DNA from: Nocardia jiangxiensis NBRC 101359
GTDB taxonomy: Bacteria > Actinomycetota > Actinomycetes > Mycobacteriales > Mycobacteriaceae
Assembly: GCF_000308615.1 (NCBI RefSeq)
Contig: NZ_BAGB01000012.1
Location: 62,001-126,000, forward strand
DNA length: 64,000 nucleotides
Reading direction: 5' to 3'
Shown in pieces: positions 42,235-51,263 of this stretch. Made by a program: the position numbers and the translations under genes. The notes below the pieces were generated by a model, which had not been told where the DNA came from, did not search any database, and saw only the letters and a list, made by a program, of their open reading frames with translations. Numbering within the stretch: position 1 is the first letter of the stretch; each line of letters begins with the position of its first letter.

Positions 42235-43251
42235 TCAGAGTTTTCCGAAAGCCCCGTCGAACTTGGTCAGCAACCAGGTCGCGGTCCGCGCGGTCGGAAG
42301 CCGCAGTGCCGCACTCACATCCGCATCGGTGGCCACGTAGGTGCCGTGCTGCACGGCGGGTAGCTGCTTGAACAGGGGCTGGTTCTCGAGTTGTCCGGCC
42401 GCGCCGGGCGTCATGTATCCGACGGTCAGCAGATCCGAATTCAGCAGGTCGAGACGTTCCATGCTGATCTTCCCGTTCAGCCCGCCGAGGCCGCCGGACA
42501 GGCCGTGCAGCGAGTCGGGGATCTGCATGCCCAGGGATTCGAAGAATTTGTTGGCGTTGTCATCCGGATTGGTGATGACCTCGATATTCGTCGCATCGAC
42601 GAAGAGGCTGACGGCGAACGTCTTTCCGGCCAGTTTCGGGTACTTGGTCTTGGCGTCGGCCAGCGCCTTGTCGCTCGCGGCGATGATCGGCTGGGCGTCG
42701 GCCGGGCGGCCCAGCAGCTTGCCGACCAGGGTGGTGTCGTCCTGCCAGTTGTCCAGCGCACCGGCTTTCAGCGACGGGATGGTCGGCGCCAGCTTGCTGA
42801 GCTTGTCGTACTCGTCCTTGGACAGGATGAGTCCGCCGCCGAGAATCAGATCCGGCTGCAGCGCCGCGATCTTCTCCTCCGGCACGGTCCCGCCCGGTCC
42901 CAGGGCCAGCTCGGTGACCCCGGCGAGGTTCGAATTCCCCTGGTCCCAGGCGTAATCCGCATTCGTCATGGGGTTCGGCACATAGCCCGCGGGCTTGGTG
43001 TCCAGTGCGACCAGCGCGTCGGTGAAGGTCGGGGACAGCGACACGATGCGGGTCGGCTTGTGGGCCACGACGGTCTGCCCGAAGGCGTGATCGACGGTGA
43101 CCGCCTGGTAGGAGGCGCTCGCACTCGACGTCGTCGAGTCCGAGTTGCCGCACCCCGCGGCGAAAGCGATAGCGCCCAGAGCGAGGGATGTCGCGGCCAC
43201 TCGCCGCAGAATCGGGCGCGTGCGCCGGCGCAGTGTTGTCGGTGAAGCCAT
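42235..43251 (-). CDS. Iron-siderophore ABC transporter substrate-binding lipoprotein
   Basis: A 338-residue FepB/FecB-type protein. It has an Arg-rich N-region, a hydrophobic core and the lipobox F-A-A-G-C, so it is anchored outside the membrane by a lipidated Cys near residue 34. The TroA-like fold is recognisable from R-I-V-S-L-S-P-T-F-T-D-A-L-V-A-L and P-D-L-I-L-G-G-G. It should hand the ferric siderophore to the FecCD-type permeases at 48818-50979. It is the only gene on its transcript, with a strong iron box 30 bases upstream and a hairpin terminator downstream. Confidence 0.9.
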   Translation of the reverse strand: MASPTTLRRRTRPILRRVAATSLALGAIAFAAGCGNSDSTTSSASASYQAVTVDHAFGQTVVAHKPTRIVSLSPTFTDALVALDTKPAGYVPNPMTNADYAWDQGNSNLAGVTELALGPGGTVPEEKIAALQPDLILGGGLILSKDEYDKLSKLAPTIPSLKAGALDNWQDDTTLVGKLLGRPADAQPIIAASDKALADAKTKYPKLAGKTFAVSLFVDATNIEVITNPDDNANKFFESLGMQIPDSLHGLSGGLGGLNGKISMERLDLLNSDLLTVGYMTPGAAGQLENQPLFKQLPAVQHGTYVATDADVSAALRLPTARTATWLLTKFDGAFGKL

Positions 43252-43280
43252 GGAGTGCAGAACCTCTCAGGAAATCTTAC

Positions 43281-43299
43281 TTAGGTAAGGCAATCCTAT
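43281..43299. promoter_or_regulatory. Iron box of the binding-lipoprotein gene
   Basis: TTAGGTAAGGCAATCCTAT matches the IdeR/DtxR consensus at 15 of 19 positions. It is centred about 40 bases before the ATG at 43251, a normal place to block RNA polymerase. Confidence 0.8.
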
Positions 43300-43327
43300 A
43301 ATGGTCACCCGTTCAGGTAAAGATCGT

Positions 43328-43363
43328 CGGGGTGCGGACGGGCCCGTGCCCGTCCGCACCCCG
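43328..43363 (-). terminator. Strong terminator after the IrtAB-like operon
   Basis: A perfect 15-base-pair stem (CGGGGTGCGGACGGG with its complement) closes a six-base loop, 28 bases beyond the stop at 43392. It isolates the two-gene ABC transcript from the binding-protein promoter. Confidence 0.75.
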
Positions 43364-43391
43364 ACCGCTGTCGGCGCGTCCGACCGCCCGG

Positions 43392-45167
43392 TCAGGCCGG
43401 GCGCCCGCGCGCGGGTTCGCTCGCACGCTCGCGCAGCCGCCACGACCTGGCCCGCTGCTGCTCCCGCCAGAACCGGGCATACTCGCCGTCTGCGGCGAAA
43501 AGCTCGGTGTGCGAACCGGATTCGACCACCTGACCACCCCGCAGATACACCACGTGATCGGCGTCGGCGATGGTGGAGAGCTGATGGGCGATGATCAGCA
43601 GGGTGCGGCCGCGCCCCAGTTCGCCCAGGGCCGCGGCGATCGCGGCCTCGTTCCGGGCGTCCAGCGCCGAGGACGCCTCGTCGAGCAGGACGATCGGGGT
43701 GTCCTTGAGTAGTGCCCGCGCGATCGAAACCCGTTGCCGCTCACCGCCGGACAGGATGCTGCCGCCCGCGCCGACCGGATTCTGCCAGCCCTGCGGCAGG
43801 CGTTCGACGATGGAATCGACCTGGGCCAGACTCGCCGCCCGGCGGACCTCCTCGTCGGTGGCGTCCGGCTTGCCGACGCGGATGTTCGCCTCGAGGGTGT
43901 CGTCGAACAGGTAGACATCCTGCGGTACCAATGCGATTCGGTCCATCAGGTCCTCGCCGCGCAGATCCCGCACGTCCACCCCGTCGACCCGCACGCTGCC
44001 CGAACTCGCGTCCCAGAATCGGGCCACCAGGTTCACGATCGTGGTCTTACCCGAACCGGACGGGCCGACCAGTGCGGTCGTGCTGCCCGCGGGCACGGTG
44101 ATGTTCACCTGCGAGAGCACATCGATGCCCTCGCGGTAGCCGAAGCGCACATCGCGCAGTTCGATCGCGTTGCCCGTGCTCGTGGCCTTCGCCGACGAAT
44201 CGGGTTCGGCCAGTTCAGGATGGGACAGCAGTGCATCGATGCGGCCCAGTGCGGCGGCGGAACCATTGATTATCAGCATCGCCGTGGAGATCTTGCCGAT
44301 CGGGCGCAGCGCCCAGATGCCGAAGACCGCCGCGGTGATCAGCCGGGCCAGATCGTTCGGTCCCACTTGCCAAGCGCCGCTGCCGATCACGACCGTGACC
44401 GCGAGCACGATGACGAATCCGAGCTGCACGCTCAGCTCGCCGACGTTGAGTCCGGCTGTGGCGCGCAGGATCTGCTTGTTCGTCGTCGCGTGCCGGTGGT
44501 GCAGCGCGGCCGACAGCTCGCCCAGGCCCCGGTCCTCGCGACCGCTCGCGCGCAGCACGGGCTGGGTCTGGCTGAATTCGATCAGCCGGGCGTTGGCGTC
44601 CGCGACCGCACCGGCCTCGTCGGCGTCCGCCTGCGCGATCGGCCCCGCGACCGCGCGTTGCAGCGCCCACAGCAGCGGGACGACGATCAGCACCGCCACG
44701 GCCACCGGCCAATCCAGGAACAGCACGACCACCAGCACGATCACCGGCGGGATGACCGTCTCGGCGATGGTCTTGAGCGCCGTCACGACGCCCAGCGGCG
44801 CCTGCGAGCCGCCGGTGACCAGCGCGGTCACCGATCCGGCGCTGGTGGAATCGAACCAGCCCAGCGGCAGCGCGATGATCTTGTCGGCCAGCCGGGCGAA
44901 CAGCTCGCGCCGCAACGTCGCGGCCACATGCGTGCCGAGGTGCTCCATGACCGCGTTGACCACCCAGTAGCCTGCGACCACCACCGCGAGCGGGATCAGC
45001 CACAACCCGGCCGCGCCGATGTCGCGGCGCAGCAGCTCCAGCAGCACCGGAATGCACAGTGCCACAGCGATTCCCTCGAGTACCGCGTTACCGGCGCTCG
45101 CGGCGATGAGCAGCCGGATGCGTCGGCGCGCGGCATCGCCGAAGATCTTGTCGAGAAGGGCGATCAT
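43392..45167 (-). CDS. ABC transporter with fused membrane and ATPase domains (IrtB-like)
   Basis: A 591-residue ABCB-type half transporter. Six membrane segments (about 15-300) are followed by an ATPase with Walker A G-P-S-G-S-G-K-T, signature L-S-G-G-E-R-Q-R and Walker B I-V-L-L-D-E-A-S-S-A-L-D. The ATG at 45167 overlaps the previous stop (ATGA), so it pairs with the upstream half transporter as a heterodimer. In mycobacteria IrtA/IrtB has this fold and imports iron-loaded carboxymycobactin. Iron regulation and context support a ferric-siderophore role here, though export cannot be ruled out. Confidence 0.85.
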   Translation of the reverse strand: MIALLDKIFGDAARRRIRLLIAASAGNAVLEGIAVALCIPVLLELLRRDIGAAGLWLIPLAVVVAGYWVVNAVMEHLGTHVAATLRRELFARLADKIIALPLGWFDSTSAGSVTALVTGGSQAPLGVVTALKTIAETVIPPVIVLVVVLFLDWPVAVAVLIVVPLLWALQRAVAGPIAQADADEAGAVADANARLIEFSQTQPVLRASGREDRGLGELSAALHHRHATTNKQILRATAGLNVGELSVQLGFVIVLAVTVVIGSGAWQVGPNDLARLITAAVFGIWALRPIGKISTAMLIINGSAAALGRIDALLSHPELAEPDSSAKATSTGNAIELRDVRFGYREGIDVLSQVNITVPAGSTTALVGPSGSGKTTIVNLVARFWDASSGSVRVDGVDVRDLRGEDLMDRIALVPQDVYLFDDTLEANIRVGKPDATDEEVRRAASLAQVDSIVERLPQGWQNPVGAGGSILSGGERQRVSIARALLKDTPIVLLDEASSALDARNEAAIAAALGELGRGRTLLIIAHQLSTIADADHVVYLRGGQVVESGSHTELFAADGEYARFWREQQRARSWRLRERASEPARGRPA

Positions 45168-46978
45168 GCGCGCGCTCCGATCGTCGTGGTCTGCAGCTGC
45201 CACAGCTTCGCGTATTCGCCTGCGGTACTCAGCAATTCGTCGTGGGTGCCGCGTTCGGTCACCGCGCCGTCCACCAGCACCGCGATCTGATCGGCGTGCA
45301 CGACCGTGTGCAGGCGGTGCGCGATGACCAGCAGAGTGCGGCCGCGGGCCAGCTCCGAGAGCGCATCCTGAACCGCCGCTTCCGATTCCGGGTCGGCGTA
45401 GGCGGTCGCCTCGTCGAGCACCAGTACCGGGGTGTCGGCCAGCAGCGTCCGCGCGATGCTCAGGCGCTGGCGTTCGCCACCGGACAGGGCGGCGTCCTCG
45501 CCGAGCACGGTGTCGTAGCCGTCCGGCAGCGCGAGGATGCGGTCGTGGATCTGAGCGGCCCGCGCGACGCGTTCGATGTCCTCGGGGGTGGCATCCGGGC
45601 GGGCGAGGGCGATGTTGTCCCGCACGGTGGCGCGCAGCAGCGCGACATCCTGGAAGACGAATCCCACTGTGCCGTACAGCCGCTGGGCGTCCAGGGTGGA
45701 GATCGGCACACCGTCGATCTCGATACTGCCCTCGGTCGGATCGTAGAAGCGGGCCAGCAGCTGACCCACGGTGGACTTGCCCGCACCCGAGGGGCCGACC
45801 AGCGCGGTCATGGTGCCCGGCGCGAGTTCCAGATCCAGACCCTGCAGGACCGTGCGCTGCCCGTCGTAGGAGAAGCTCACATTCTTCATCGAGACCCGCC
45901 GTGCCCCGTCGGTCGCGGGCAGCGTCGCGGGAGCTGCGGGCTCGTGCATCTCGGGAACGTCCAGGATCTGACCGATTCGCTCGGCCATCGCCTGTGCCTT
46001 GTTCGGCATCGGCACGGCCAGGCGCAGTTTGGGCATGACCAGGTTCAGGTAGAGCGGGGTGGTGACGTCGAACAGGGTCAGGCCCAGCAGCAGGAACGCG
46101 ATGATGTTGACCGGCTTGGCATCCCACGTGGCCAGCAGCAGCGTCGCCAGCGCCAGCACGATCAGCGCGACCGTGCCCGGCGCGACGGTGGCGCGGGTGC
46201 AGGCACGCAGCGTCGCGATGTTGTTCGTGAGACTCTCGTCGGCGTCGGCGTAGTCGGCGGCCGCTCGCCGGAAACGCGCGTGGGCGCCGTAGGCGGTGTC
46301 CGGGGTGGCCTCGGAATCCTCGTCGGCGCGATGGAACACCTTGGACACGGTGATGCCCTGGACGAGTTCGACCGCCGCCGAGCCCATCTGCGCCGAGGCT
46401 CCGGCCACCGCGCCGTACGCGGGAATGATCTTGCGGGTCAGGAAGTTCCGGACCAGTTGCGCGATGGTGACCAGCACGACCACGGCCAGCGCCAGCCGCC
46501 AGTCCAGCACGAACAGGTAGACGACCACGGCGATTCCGGCGACCACCGATCCGGCGAGTTCCGGTTTGCGGTGCGCGACCTCCTCGTGCAGGCCCGCGAC
46601 GTCGTCCTGGACGACGGCCTTGGTCTTGCCCGCGGCGTCCGAGGAGTACCAGCCCAGCGGGAGCCGGGCCAGGTGCCCGGCCAGCCGCATCCGCAGTGAC
46701 AGACCCAGATCGGCGTCGGCGCGGTGGGCGACGATCGAGGACGCGATACTGCACAGCGCGCCCAGTACCAGTGCGACCGCCGCGACGAGCACCCAGACCC
46801 ACAGGTGCGTGCGCGAGGCGCCGCCGTCCAGGATGAGCCCGGCGATGTTCACCGTGGCGATGACCGGGACCACTGCGAGCGCGGCGGACGCGGATTCGGC
46901 GACCGCCGCGACGGTGACGGGCCCGCGTACCTGTGCTGTCAACGTTTCGACGCGATGTTGAGCGTCGTTGGGTACCAT
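45164..46978 (-). CDS. ABC transporter with fused membrane and ATPase domains (IrtA-like, no SIP domain)
   Basis: A 604-residue ABCB-type half transporter. Membrane part about 20-320; ATPase with G-P-S-G-A-G-K-S, L-S-G-G-E-R-Q-R and V-L-V-L-D-E-A-T-A-Y-A-D, where the last position departs from the usual TSALD/TAALD. Mycobacterial IrtA carries an N-terminal FAD-binding siderophore-interacting domain. Here that domain is absent and its equivalent is the separate, divergently transcribed gene at 47121. The ATG at 46978 lies 75 bases from the shared iron box. Confidence 0.85.
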   Translation of the reverse strand: MVPNDAQHRVETLTAQVRGPVTVAAVAESASAALAVVPVIATVNIAGLILDGGASRTHLWVWVLVAAVALVLGALCSIASSIVAHRADADLGLSLRMRLAGHLARLPLGWYSSDAAGKTKAVVQDDVAGLHEEVAHRKPELAGSVVAGIAVVVYLFVLDWRLALAVVVLVTIAQLVRNFLTRKIIPAYGAVAGASAQMGSAAVELVQGITVSKVFHRADEDSEATPDTAYGAHARFRRAAADYADADESLTNNIATLRACTRATVAPGTVALIVLALATLLLATWDAKPVNIIAFLLLGLTLFDVTTPLYLNLVMPKLRLAVPMPNKAQAMAERIGQILDVPEMHEPAAPATLPATDGARRVSMKNVSFSYDGQRTVLQGLDLELAPGTMTALVGPSGAGKSTVGQLLARFYDPTEGSIEIDGVPISTLDAQRLYGTVGFVFQDVALLRATVRDNIALARPDATPEDIERVARAAQIHDRILALPDGYDTVLGEDAALSGGERQRLSIARTLLADTPVLVLDEATAYADPESEAAVQDALSELARGRTLLVIAHRLHTVVHADQIAVLVDGAVTERGTHDELLSTAGEYAKLWQLQTTTIGARA

Positions 46979-47052
46979 TCGAACTCCCTTGTGGCCACGA
47001 CGTCGCTGCGCCTCGGGAACGCATGAGCGGAGCCGTGGAACCGTTTGCGATC

Positions 47053-47071
47053 TTTGGTTAGGCTAAGCTTA
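47053..47071. promoter_or_regulatory. Iron box shared by divergent ABC pair and reductase
   Basis: TTTGGTTAGGCTAAGCTTA matches the consensus at 16 of 19 positions. It lies 49 bases before the rightward ATG at 47121 and 74 bases before the leftward ATG at 46978, so one IdeR dimer pair could control both transcripts. Confidence 0.85.
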
Positions 47072-47120
47072 ACCCAAACGTCGCGGCGTGGAGTGACGCC
47101 CGGTCACCAGGAGGAATGTC

Positions 47121-47825
47121 GTGCCGTCCATGCCCGGATTGCTGGCCACTCTCACCGAGAAATCGTTCGGCCATCGCGCGAGCATCGCCGCGATCGAGCA
47201 GGTCTCGCCGAATTTTCGCCGCGTCGACCTGCGGGTCGAGCCGCTGAAGTCGGGCTGGAAGGCGGGCCAGGACGTCCAGTTCCGGATCGATGACAAAACC
47301 TTCCGGCACTATTCGGTGATGGCCGTGGACGATTCGGGCACGACGATCTCGGTACTGTTCCACCTCGGCGTCGATGGTCCCGGAAGCCGTTGGGTCGCGG
47401 CTCGGAACGCCGGTGACGAGACGATCGTCCTCGGCATGAACACGCCCGCGCCGAAGCGGCTGGGCGACGAGCACCTCTATCTCGGCGACGGATCCGCCGT
47501 CGGCACGATCCACGGCCTCGCCGCCGTCCAGAACACGAACGGCACGGCATCGGGTGCGGTCGAGGTGCCCGCCGAGGATCGAGACGCCCTCGCGGGCCTG
47601 CTGCCCGGAATCGACGTACTCCCGGCCGCCTCGATCCCTGGCGACGCGGTTGCCGACTGGCTCGAAGGGACCGCGTCGGCCGGGGTGCGATACGACGCGG
47701 CCTCGCTGTTCGGCCACGCCCGATCGATCCAGCGGCAGCGCCGGATCTTGTTGGACCGCAACGGATTATCGCGCAAGTCGATCGCCACCAAGCCGTACTG
47801 GGCAACCGGGAAGGTCGGCCTCTGA
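47121..47825 (+). CDS. Siderophore-interacting protein (FAD-dependent ferric-siderophore reductase)
   Basis: A 234-residue cytoplasmic flavoprotein. R-H-Y-S-V-M-A-V is the FAD-binding R-x-Y-S/T motif, and the C-terminus K-P-Y-W-A-T-G-K-V-G-L is typical of the SIP subfamily that needs reduced pyridine nucleotide or ferredoxin. It releases iron from the imported siderophore by reduction to Fe(II). An AGGAGGA ribosome-binding site precedes the start at 47121. It shares an iron box with the IrtAB-like pair, which would deliver its substrate. Confidence 0.9.
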   Translation: MPSMPGLLATLTEKSFGHRASIAAIEQVSPNFRRVDLRVEPLKSGWKAGQDVQFRIDDKTFRHYSVMAVDDSGTTISVLFHLGVDGPGSRWVAARNAGDETIVLGMNTPAPKRLGDEHLYLGDGSAVGTIHGLAAVQNTNGTASGAVEVPAEDRDALAGLLPGIDVLPAASIPGDAVADWLEGTASAGVRYDAASLFGHARSIQRQRRILLDRNGLSRKSIATKPYWATGKVGL

Positions 47826-47883
47826 GCGACCGAGCGCCGCTCGTCCGATCGGCCCTCCCTGGCCTGCCGTGAGTCGCGTGGGG

Positions 47884-47933
47884 CGGTTCGTCGCGCATCC
47901 GCGTGACCCGGTTCGTCGGGAATCCGTGTGGCT
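47884..47933. repeat. Two imperfect 25-base tandem repeats
   Basis: Units beginning CGGTTCGTCG and containing ATCCG(C/T)GTG are adjacent in the 174-base gap between the reductase and the Fec ATPase gene, which converge. No coding potential or terminator stem is evident in the repeats. The gap appears otherwise featureless. Confidence 0.5.
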
Positions 47934-47999
47934 CGGTCTGCCCTGCGGCTGTGCGGTCAGGCTCGCCCTGAACCGGAGTGAATGCAGTTCCCGGGTGAT

Positions 48000-48821
48000 T
48001 CAGCTCGCCGTAACCGGACTGATCGGGCCGAGGGCGCGTCGGCGGCCGACCGGGACGATCAGCGGTCGGCCCGACACCGGGTCCTCGATCAACTGTGCGT
48101 CGAGATGGAACACCGTGCGCAGCAGGTCGACATCGATGACCTCCTGCGGAGTTCCCGAGGCGGCGATCCGCCCCTCGGCCATCACCACCAGCCGATCGCT
48201 GTAGCGCACCGCGAGATTCAGATCGTGCAGCACCATCACCACGGTGCGGCCCAGTTCGGCGGACAGGTTGTCGACCAGGTCCAGGACCTCGACGGCGTGG
48301 GCCAGGTCGAGATAGGTGGTGGGCTCGTCCAGCAGCAGGATGTCGGTGCCCTGCGCCAGCGCCATCGAGATCCAGGCCCGCTGGCGCTGCCCGCCGGAGA
48401 GTTGTTCGACGGGCCGGTCGGCCAATTCGGCGATACCGGTCCGGGCGAGGGCCGCGGCCACCTCGGCCCGGTCGTCGGCGGACCACTGGCGCAGCCAGGA
48501 CTGGTGCGGGTGACGACCGCGGGCCACCAGATCGGCGACGGTCAGACCGTCCGATGCGATCGGCGTCTGCGGGAGCATCGCGATCGTGCGCGCCACATCG
48601 CGTGGGCGAAGTCCCGCAATAGGTTTGTCGTTCAACAGGATTCGACCCGACGAGGGCGTCAGCAGACGGCCCAGCGCGCGCAGCAGCGTCGATTTTCCAC
48701 AGCCGTTGGGGCCGATGATCGTGGTCACCTGCCCCGGCGGCACGTCCAGACTGAGCTTGTCCAGAACGATGTGATCGCCGTAGCCGAGGGTGATCTCCCG
48801 TGCGGAGAGCTGGGCCGTCAC
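48000..48821 (-). CDS. Fec/Fhu-type ferric-siderophore ABC ATPase
   Basis: A 273-residue ATPase of the FepC/FecE class. Walker A G-P-N-G-C-G-K-S, signature L-S-G-G-Q-R-Q-R, Walker B I-L-L-L-D-E-P-T-T-Y-L-D, and the switch region V-L-H-D-L-N-L-A. The GTG at 48821 overlaps the upstream permease stop by four bases. It energises uptake by the two permeases encoded just before it, with the binding lipoprotein at 42235 as probable partner. Confidence 0.9.
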   Translation of the reverse strand: MTAQLSAREITLGYGDHIVLDKLSLDVPPGQVTTIIGPNGCGKSTLLRALGRLLTPSSGRILLNDKPIAGLRPRDVARTIAMLPQTPIASDGLTVADLVARGRHPHQSWLRQWSADDRAEVAAALARTGIAELADRPVEQLSGGQRQRAWISMALAQGTDILLLDEPTTYLDLAHAVEVLDLVDNLSAELGRTVVMVLHDLNLAVRYSDRLVVMAEGRIAASGTPQEVIDVDLLRTVFHLDAQLIEDPVSGRPLIVPVGRRRALGPISPVTAS

Positions 48822-49915
48822 AGAGATGCCTTCCGGTTGCTGCGGACGAGCGAATACAACAGGTAGCAGCCGCCGAATCCGGCGGTCACGACGCCGACCG
48901 GCAGATCTTCGGGAAGTATCGCGCGAGCGAGAAGGTCACTGCCGGTGACCAATACGGCGCCGGTCAGGGCCGAGCCGAACAGCGGCTCGCCCGCCGAACC
49001 GGTGATCCGGCGCGCGATCTGTGGCGCCGCGAGCGCGACGAAGGCGATCGGACCGCAGGCCGAGGTCGCCAGTGCCGCCAGTGCGGCCGCGGCTGTCAGC
49101 AGCAGGCCCTGATTCCACTGCACCCGGACGCCGAGCGATCGCGCGATGTCGGGACCGAAGCGCAGTGCCGCCAGGGAGCGCGCCGCGCCGAGGGTGATCG
49201 CCAGCGCGATCACGAATGCCGCTGCGGTCGGCCAGAATCGGGACCAGCTGGTGTCGTCGAGCGATCCGTTGAGCCAGACCTGAGCCTTACCGACGTCCTG
49301 GATCTGCGCCGAGACCAGCAGCCAGCCGACACCGGCGACCAGCATCGCGTTGACGCCGATTCCGATGAGTACCAGGCGGAATCCCGCGACCTCACCGCCA
49401 CGCCAGGCGAACAGGTAGATCGCGGCTGCGGTGATCAGCCCCCCGAGCAGTGCGGCGAGCGGGACGCCGTACACGCTCGCTGCGAACGCGCCGCCGACAA
49501 CCGTCGCGGCGGTGGCGGCCAGGCTCGCGCCCGCGGTGATCCCGAGCAGGTCCGGCGCGGCCAGCGGATTGCGCAGCACCGACTGAGTGATCGCGCCCGC
49601 GAGGCCGAGCGCCGCGCCGACGATCAGCGCGGTCGCGGTGCGCGGCATCCGCAACTCCCAGACGATGAACCGCTGCGCGCCGGTTCCGCCGCCGGTCAAC
49701 GCGTTCAGCAACTGCGGCAACGGGATCGGATCGCCGCCGAGCCACACGTACAGGACCGCCAGCACGACCAGCACGACCGCCAGCGTCAGCACCGCGGTCA
49801 GCACGGCCGGTCGGCGCACCGCCGAGATCGGCCCGATCCGAACGGCGGGACGTACGAGACGTTGCGGGAGAACGACTTTCGCGTCCGATGCGATATCGGC
49901 GGCCGATTCGGTCAC
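48818..49915 (-). CDS. Fec-type siderophore permease (FecCD family), second subunit
   Basis: A 365-residue polytopic protein of the BtuC/FecCD family with about ten segments. R-M-P-R-T-A-T-A-L-I-V-G-A-A-L-G-L-A-G-A and N-P-L-A-A-P-D-L-L-G-I are the standard motifs; G-P-I-A-F-V-A-L-A-A-P marks the ATPase-contact loop. It starts at a GTG whose GTGA overlaps the preceding stop. It has a long cytoplasmic N-terminal extension of about 40 residues. It forms the channel with the next-upstream permease. Confidence 0.9.
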   Translation of the reverse strand: MTESAADIASDAKVVLPQRLVRPAVRIGPISAVRRPAVLTAVLTLAVVLVVLAVLYVWLGGDPIPLPQLLNALTGGGTGAQRFIVWELRMPRTATALIVGAALGLAGAITQSVLRNPLAAPDLLGITAGASLAATAATVVGGAFAASVYGVPLAALLGGLITAAAIYLFAWRGGEVAGFRLVLIGIGVNAMLVAGVGWLLVSAQIQDVGKAQVWLNGSLDDTSWSRFWPTAAAFVIALAITLGAARSLAALRFGPDIARSLGVRVQWNQGLLLTAAAALAALATSACGPIAFVALAAPQIARRITGSAGEPLFGSALTGAVLVTGSDLLARAILPEDLPVGVVTAGFGGCYLLYSLVRSNRKASL

Positions 49916-50979
49916 AACGTCACCAACTTCCGTCGTCGCACCAGTGCGATGAACACCGGCGCACCGCAGATCGCGAGGGTGATGCCCACCTGGACCTCGC
50001 CCGGCCGGGCGATCAGCCGCCCGACGGTGTCGGCCGCGACCAGCAACACCCCGCCGAGCAGCCCGGAATACGGCAGCAGCCAGCGTTGATCCGGTCCGGT
50101 GATCGCGCGGGCGATGTGCGGAACGACCAGTCCCACGAAGGCGATCGGCCCGCAGGCCGCGGTCGCCGCGCCGGAGAGCAGGACGACCGCGAGCAGGCCC
50201 GCCCCCTTGGCGAGCCCGACCTTCACCCCGAGCGCCCGCGCCACATCCTCGCCCAGACTCAACGCGTTCAATCCCCGGCCCGCGAACAGCGCGATGACGA
50301 CGCCGACGATCAGGAACGGCAGGACGTCCCACAGCACGTCGAACCCGCGCCCGGCCGCCGAACCCACCACCCAGAACCGATAGGTGTCCATGGTCGCGGT
50401 GTCGGTCAGGACCAGCGCGTTGGTCAGCGCCTGGAGCAGGAATGTCACCGCGGCCCCGGCCAGCGACAGGCTCAGCGGACTCGCGGTCCCCGAACGCGTG
50501 CCCAGGGCCGCGACGGCGAAAACCACCACCCCCGCGAGCGCCGATCCGGCCAGCGCGAACCACACGTAGCCGCTCGGCGTGGCCAATCCGAAGACGTGAA
50601 TGGCCAGCACCGCGAGGAACGCGGCTCCCGAATCCAGACCGAGCAGTCCGGGATCGGCGAGCGGATTGCGCGTGTACCCCTGGATCAGCGCGCCCGCCAG
50701 CCCGAGCGCGACACCCACGACCAGTCCCAGCACGGTACGTGGAACCCGCAGGGACCGAACGATTTCCGCATCCGCACCGCCACCGCTGCCGAACACCGCA
50801 TGCCACGCATCCGCGGGCGGAATCGTGCGCGCGCCGAAAGCGATACCGGCCAGAACCACGAGCACCAGGACGACGATCAACACGGCCAAACCTACGATGC
50901 GACGTCGATGAACGTGTGAAGCGAGCGTGGCGGCCCGCTGCGACGCGTCCGGCGGCGTCGTAACTTCTGCCCCGGCCAC
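49912..50979 (-). CDS. Fec-type siderophore permease (FecCD family), first subunit
   Basis: A 355-residue FecCD-family permease (R-V-P-R-T-V-L-G-L-V-V-G-V-A-L-G, N-P-L-A-D-P-G-L-L-G, G-P-I-A-F-V-G-L-V-V-P-H). I place the start at the GTG at 50979, because GAGGAG lies exactly five bases upstream; the GTG at 50985 would sit inside that ribosome-binding site. It is the first gene of the permease-permease-ATPase operon, and the iron box is about 25 bases upstream. Confidence 0.9.
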   Translation of the reverse strand: MAGAEVTTPPDASQRAATLASHVHRRRIVGLAVLIVVLVLVVLAGIAFGARTIPPADAWHAVFGSGGGADAEIVRSLRVPRTVLGLVVGVALGLAGALIQGYTRNPLADPGLLGLDSGAAFLAVLAIHVFGLATPSGYVWFALAGSALAGVVVFAVAALGTRSGTASPLSLSLAGAAVTFLLQALTNALVLTDTATMDTYRFWVVGSAAGRGFDVLWDVLPFLIVGVVIALFAGRGLNALSLGEDVARALGVKVGLAKGAGLLAVVLLSGAATAACGPIAFVGLVVPHIARAITGPDQRWLLPYSGLLGGVLLVAADTVGRLIARPGEVQVGITLAICGAPVFIALVRRRKLVTL

Positions 50980-51002
50980 GCTCACTCCTCGCCAATCAGA
51001 AT

Positions 51003-51021
51003 CTTGGTAAGCCTAACCTAC
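51003..51021. promoter_or_regulatory. Iron box of the Fec-type uptake operon
   Basis: CTTGGTAAGCCTAACCTAC matches the consensus (GCC-centred strand) at 15 of 19 positions. It lies immediately before the ribosome-binding site of the first permease gene. Confidence 0.8.
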
Positions 51022-51239
51022 ATTAGCTAGCGGTGGGGCTCTTGCGACGACGGTTGGTTTCTCGACGCGACCGGGCTGGACAGGCAGGATCGTCCAGTGT
51101 CTGCGCTGCGGCCGGGAGGGGGATTGCGCGTCGGGCATTCGTGCGCGGGCGGTAGCGCCCGAGGTGACGTCGGCTGTTGGTTCCGTGTTACGCCGGAATC
51201 GAGCGTGTTAACTCCGGCGACCCCCTCTTTCCTTCGGGA

Positions 51240-51258
51240 CTGTATTCAGTGTATACAG
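51240..51258. promoter_or_regulatory. Inverted repeat before GntR regulator gene, probable autorepressor site
   Basis: CTGTAT-N7-ATACAG, with the eight-base palindrome TGTATACA inside, ends five bases before the ATG at 51264. It occupies the place of the ribosome-binding site and fits the TGTA...TACA-type operators of FadR/FCD regulators. Confidence 0.5.
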
Positions 51259-51263
51259 AGTAT

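Noticed and set aside
47884..47933. Tandem repeats as a CRISPR or regulatory array
   Set aside because: Only two imperfect 25-base units without spacers exist, in a gap between convergent genes; this is more likely neutral duplication.
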